From Candidatus Bathyarchaeota archaeon (GTDB lineage Archaea; Thermoproteota; Bathyarchaeia; RBG-16-48-13; GCA-020355125), in the NCBI GenBank assembly GCA_026014905.1, contig JAOZHK010000046.1, positions 1 through 17,079 on the forward strand: a stretch of 17,079 bases of DNA, given 5' to 3'. Positions 14,696 through 17,079 of the stretch are shown here, in pieces. The notes below the pieces were generated by a model. The model was not told where the DNA came from. It saw only the letters and a program-made list of their open reading frames with translations, and searched no databases. Within the stretch, counting starts at the first letter, position 1. Every line of letters begins with the position of its first letter. The position numbers and the translations under genes were made by a program.

Positions 14696-15580
14696 ATGAG
14701 CATTTCTCCAAGAATGAAAGCGACTGTTGAGGGGTTACTAGTAACCTTGCTTTGGTCCTCTTCATATGTCTTAACAAAGATCGGTTTATTTGAGATTTCG
14801 CCCTTGACACTGGTAGGATTCAGATATCTGATAGCATCGCTCATCCTACTCCCCATAGCCATCAGTAAAGGCGAACACCAATCACTATCTAATGATGCAT
14901 GGTGGAAACTCGGCATTCTAGGTTTATTAGGATATACTGTGGCTCAGGGACTACAATGTGTCGGACTCTACTATCTCCCATCAGTATCGGTAACACTGAT
15001 ACTGAATTTCACGCCCATTCTAGTCCTCTTACTAAATCGAGTTTTCACCGGAGCCATCCCTTGTAGAGATCAGATTGCTGGAATGGCACTAGTGGTACTC
15101 GCAGCATCATTGTTTTTCAGCGATCAACTCATCGAATATAATCTAATGGGATTTGTATTCACATTCGTCTCGGGCATAGGATGGGCAGGATATATGGTTG
15201 CAAGTAAGATCTTGTTTAAAGCTAAAGAAGTAAGCGCATTAGGAAATACCGCGTTCAGTATGGTAATGGGGACTGCTCTATTATCGAGCTCCGCTTACTT
15301 CATCGAGGGGTGGAGGCCGGTTCCCATGACCGGTTGGCTGATTATCATCTGGTTAGGTGTCGTAAACACTGCGTTGGCATTCTTTCTTTGGAATCACGCA
15401 TTAGAAACGCTGGAAGCTTTTGAGTTATCTGTGTTACAGAACACTATGCTTATTCAGATAACTATACTATCGCTTATCTTTCTGGGTGAGACGCTTCAAC
15501 CAGTTAAATACTTCTATCTGGCACTCGTATTCATTGGTGTCTATATAGTACAGTCAAGACAGGTTCCAGGATCTGCATAG
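14696..15580 (+). CDS. EamA/DMT-family transporter
   Basis: A 294-residue inner-membrane protein made of two EamA repeats (about 10-142 and 150-285) with roughly ten transmembrane helices. The first repeat carries LLWSSSYVLTKIG and LRYLI-type segments (GFRYLIASLILLPIA). The second ends with IFLGETLQPVKYF, the usual GE-motif of the family. These drug/metabolite transporters mostly export amino acids, nucleosides or other small metabolites. The start is ATG 14696, with an in-frame stop directly before it. No signal peptide is expected. The stop is 28 bp from the converging zinc-binding gene. The position beside amidase and decarboxylase genes would fit export of an amine or amino acid, but that is speculation. 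Confidence 0.9.
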   Translation: MSISPRMKATVEGLLVTLLWSSSYVLTKIGLFEISPLTLVGFRYLIASLILLPIAISKGEHQSLSNDAWWKLGILGLLGYTVAQGLQCVGLYYLPSVSVTLILNFTPILVLLLNRVFTGAIPCRDQIAGMALVVLAASLFFSDQLIEYNLMGFVFTFVSGIGWAGYMVASKILFKAKEVSALGNTAFSMVMGTALLSSSAYFIEGWRPVPMTGWLIIIWLGVVNTALAFFLWNHALETLEAFELSVLQNTMLIQITILSLIFLGETLQPVKYFYLALVFIGVYIVQSRQVPGSA

Positions 15581-15608
15581 TTGAAGATCGTATGTCGAAA
15601 TACGTGTG

Positions 15609-15821
15609 CTACTCTAGATAAATCGGTTCACAGACATTCTCCATATTGTTCGCAGCGCGCCCACATTTCCGACAGATCCACTTCGCATCACGCACAAGAT
15701 TTTTAATCTCATTTAGAGTTGCTTCTCCATACTCAACGAGGTGACAGATATGCTGTCCATGCCCAATATGGGGTAAGCCAGAATATCCGCCTTTATAAAT
15801 TGGTTCTTTAAATAATGTCAT
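15609..15821 (-). CDS. small zinc-binding protein with CxxC ribbon
   Basis: A complete 70-residue protein. The C-terminal half has WICRKCGRAANNMENVCEP, giving Cys50-x2-Cys53 and Cys64 as likely metal ligands. The middle has HIGHGQHICHLVEYG, with His21, His24, Cys26 and His27 as further candidates. It looks like a small one-knuckle metal-binding protein, either a nucleic-acid-binding ribbon or an adaptor. I recall similar short proteins in diverse prokaryotes but cannot name a family. GGGATG lies before the ATG. It converges on the EamA gene, with a short palindrome (CGTAT/ATACG, 15588-15603) between them. Confidence 0.7.
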   Translation of the reverse strand: MTLFKEPIYKGGYSGLPHIGHGQHICHLVEYGEATLNEIKNLVRDAKWICRKCGRAANNMENVCEPIYLE

Positions 15822-16084
15822 ATTATCATCCCAAAAGATTATGCCAAGGTCCTATGAATAGTTATTTTTTTTGAATGACACTACCAAGATTTGTTCATGA
15901 AGAAATAATATAACTACCTCGTACGCAATACGGACACTATTCTTGTTGAAGCATTTTAAAAACAAGTATTCGTTGTCATATTAATCAGGAGTTTAACGGA
16001 ATCCACGTCCCCCGATTGCATGTGTCGACTGAATATCTATTCTCTGCGAAAAAGAATGGCATGTCTATTGTTACTGGTAGTTAC
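15822..16084. other. intergenic region, no gene recognised
   Basis: 263 AT-rich bases. They contain a weak inverted repeat CTTGTT/AACAAG (15942-15966) and scattered very short frames on both strands, none convincing. It lies between the minus-strand zinc-binding gene and the 3' side of the NTF2-like gene, and should hold the former's promoter. Confidence 0.4.
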
Positions 16085-16108
16085 TACGCGCCCGACAGCG
16101 CGCGCGTA
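16085..16108. terminator. CG-rich palindrome after the NTF2-like stop
   Basis: TACGCGC (16085-16091) and GCGCGTA (16102-16108) are perfect 7-bp arms around CCGACAGCGC. On minus this hairpin starts immediately beyond the TAA (16109-16111) of the NTF2-like gene. Its position suggests a 3'-end structure or terminator; no clear U-run follows. It includes the 9-nt CG tract 16098-16106. Confidence 0.4.
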
Positions 16109-16534
16109 TTATGGTGGTTCTGATGAACCTAATCCGCTTGCTCGAGTATTTGTCAGAAATGAAGAACGAAATTGCACGCCCCATCGACCATTTCTTCTGG
16201 TGAAAATCCAAAGGGTATCAAACCCGTTATACTCCATACCATCAGAATGTTGCCTTGACTGACGTATCGCTAGATGGACTTTGTCAACACCCACTTGAAT
16301 GGGTTGAATCGTTACGGTTGTGGTATGATGCCATCCTTCTTGTTTAAGCCGTCTCGTATTCTCTTCCTGGACGACGCGGAAATCATCAGAAGTTGCCCAC
16401 CACTGAAATCTGTTTTGGGCTAGTCGGAGATGGGGAAAGTGCATTTCAGCGAGTTGAACCTCGGTGTCGCGTGAATTGAACCCGATACTCCAACGGCGAA
16501 ATGAGGCTATAGCTTCCTCAGCGGGATCATTCAT
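16109..16534 (-). CDS. NTF2-like (SnoaL/DUF4440-type) protein
   Basis: A 141-residue protein with the look of a cone-shaped NTF2-like domain: an N-terminal helix (EEAIASFRRWSIGFNSRDTE), a short helix (EENTRRLKQEGWHHTTT) and long strands ending in YNGFDTLWIFTRRNGRWGVQ, where Trp/Phe before a basic turn and GRWGVQFRS are typical of the family. Members are small-molecule isomerases, cyclases or binding proteins, often of unknown substrate. AAAGGAG with 6-nt spacing sets ATG 16534. It is a single transcription unit, preceded by a hairpin upstream of the start and followed at once by a CG-rich palindrome. Domain assignment is by overall pattern, not a signature motif. Confidence 0.65.
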   Translation of the reverse strand: MNDPAEEAIASFRRWSIGFNSRDTEVQLAEMHFPHLRLAQNRFQWWATSDDFRVVQEENTRRLKQEGWHHTTTVTIQPIQVGVDKVHLAIRQSRQHSDGMEYNGFDTLWIFTRRNGRWGVQFRSSFLTNTRASGLGSSEPP

Positions 16535-16601
16535 GGAATCTCCTTTATTTATTCATTGGCTTAAGCTATTAAAAAGAATGTGTTTTACCGACCTCCTTTT
16601 G

Positions 16602-16625
16602 AATCCGCCAGTGTGAGGGCGGATT
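16602..16625. repeat. perfect 8-bp inverted repeat
   Basis: AATCCGCC (16602-16609) and GGCGGATT (16618-16625) pair perfectly around an 8-nt loop. It lies between the divergent starts of the NTF2-like gene (16534) and the zinc-finger gene (16698). This placement suits an operator for a dimeric regulator or an RNA hairpin. It is the strongest stem in the window. Confidence 0.6.
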
Positions 16626-16646
16626 TACACAAAAATCAAGATAGTG

Positions 16647-16657
16647 AGTTTAAATAC
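16647..16657 (+). promoter_or_regulatory. TATA box of the zinc-finger gene
   Basis: TTTAAATA (16649-16656) matches the archaeal TATA consensus. Transcription would start near 16678, leaving about a 20-nt leader to ATG 16698. This supports the short zinc-finger frame below over a competing longer frame that overlaps it. Confidence 0.5.
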
Positions 16658-16697
16658 AATGATTTTTTAATCGAAGCTATGACCGCGATCGATTGCG

Positions 16698-16835
16698 ATG
16701 CACTCCATCCTAGAGGATTGCCCCTTGTGTGGATTGGACAAATATGGAATGTCATGGAAACGCGCGCTTGATCATTCCTATCACTCTTTCTGCTATCACA
16801 AGGAACGACTTGTTAGGGGGGATACATACTACTAA
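16698..16835 (+). CDS. 45-residue zinc-finger micro-protein
   Basis: A short complete frame, ATG to TAA. Cys8-x2-Cys11 (EDCPLCGLD) is followed after about 15 residues by His26, His29, Cys32 and His34 (DHSYHSFCYH), enough for a CCHC or CCHH zinc site. A TATA box (TTTAAATA) is at the right distance upstream, and an in-frame TGA precedes the start. Its TAA directly abuts the stop codon of the converging DUF3795 gene, a tight tail-to-tail packing that supports both genes. A longer overlapping frame (16580-16771) has no protein-like signature. A CG tract inside is read as KRAL. Likely a nucleic-acid-binding or adaptor finger; family unknown. Confidence 0.6.
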   Translation: MHSILEDCPLCGLDKYGMSWKRALDHSYHSFCYHKERLVRGDTYY

Positions 16836-17079
16836 TTAGCTCTCTATACTCGCGCGTGTCAGCTTCGTGGTTATCTCAATATACTTCTTATCTCCAGCTC
16901 TTTTTCGATATGCAAGTAGTCCTGCACGGGTGAATGCACTTTTTTGGCCATGTGAGGGATCATAATGACTTACAAATAGGTCGCAGGGGAATTCGTTACA
17001 ATCACCACAATGATTAACAATATGTTCAGATGCACAAGTATATATTTTGCAGGTACCCCAGAATGGCAGCCCCTCTTGG
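16836..17079 (-). CDS. DUF3795 family protein, C-terminal part (runs off right edge)
   Basis: A minus-strand frame enters from the right edge and gives 80 C-terminal residues up to TAA at 16836-16838. Five cysteines are spaced as in DUF3795: CKIYTC, then HCGDCNEFPC (Cys10, 15, 24, 27 and 32 of the visible part). The typical FWGTCKIYTCA opening and GDCNEFPCDLF block are present, followed by a helix with LLAYRKRAGDKKYIE. These small Cys-rich proteins probably bind zinc or an iron-sulfur cluster; their function is not established. The start lies outside the window. The last codons contain a CG run read as TRAS. The stop codon touches that of the zinc-finger gene. Confidence 0.8.
   Translation of the reverse strand, partial: QEGLPFWGTCKIYTCASEHIVNHCGDCNEFPCDLFVSHYDPSHGQKSAFTRAGLLAYRKRAGDKKYIEITTKLTRASIES

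Noticed and set aside
14653..14916. 87-codon minus-strand frame over the EamA start
   Set aside because: Antisense to a clear transporter and without family features.
16020..16262. 80-codon plus-strand frame
   Set aside because: It is largely antisense to the NTF2-like gene and has irregular composition.
16580..16771. 63-codon plus-strand frame
   Set aside because: It contains a perfect hairpin and a TATA box and has no protein signature; the overlapping 45-codon frame has a clear zinc-binding pattern.
1..17079. CRISPR array, tRNA, rRNA or mobile element
   Set aside because: No regularly spaced repeats, tRNA-like cloverleaf with the usual T-loop, rRNA signature, transposase or integrase was recognised. 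The CG tracts are irregularly spaced and too short for an array.

Overview
The window looks archaeal, and an Asgard-type (Heimdallarchaeia-like) aerobe is my best guess, though I cannot place it firmly. Base composition is roughly 40% GC. TATA-like boxes (for example TTTAAATA at 16649-16656) sit upstream of several starts. Some genes have good Shine-Dalgarno sequences (AAAGGAG before the HD-domain gene and the NTF2-like gene), while others look leaderless, and TTG starts are used. Small cysteine-rich proteins are common. TAA, TGA and TAG all act as ordinary stops. Two products depend on or bind oxygen: an HPPD-like dioxygenase and a hemerythrin.

Layout: 1-205 holds the edge of an unknown minus-strand gene. 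An HPPD-like dioxygenase follows (423-1535). Then comes a gene-sparse stretch (1536-2718) with a 35-residue membrane peptide, a doubtful 45-codon frame, a DUF5661 protein and a 41-residue zinc ribbon. From 2719 to 6756 are a crotonase and a CaiB/BaiF CoA-transferase (divergent, apparently sharing one TATA region), a group II PLP decarboxylase and a bacteriohemerythrin. From 6949 to 10537 are an alpha/beta hydrolase, a Rossmann/SAF dehydrogenase, a cupin and an HpcH/HpaI aldolase. The last three are a plausible sugar-acid or hydroxy-acid module. From 10831 to 14157, all on plus, are an HD phosphohydrolase, a small unknown protein, a UbiA prenyltransferase and an M20-type carbamoylase/amidase. 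From 14289 to the end are a stop-interrupted unknown reading frame, an EamA/DMT exporter, a small zinc-binding protein, an NTF2-like protein, a 45-residue zinc finger and a DUF3795 gene cut by the right edge.

Most genes are single transcription units that alternate in strand. The content is accessory carbon metabolism: acyl-CoA chemistry, amino-acid decarboxylation, amide hydrolysis, aldol cleavage and export. It is not one large operon. No rRNA, tRNA, CRISPR array, transposase or integrase was seen.

The most unusual property is a population of alternating CG tracts, up to 10 nt long. They are far commoner than the base composition predicts and gather at gene 3' ends and between genes. Several lie in hairpins. 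A second theme is micro-proteins: a membrane peptide and two tiny zinc-binding proteins, too short for usual gene-length cutoffs.
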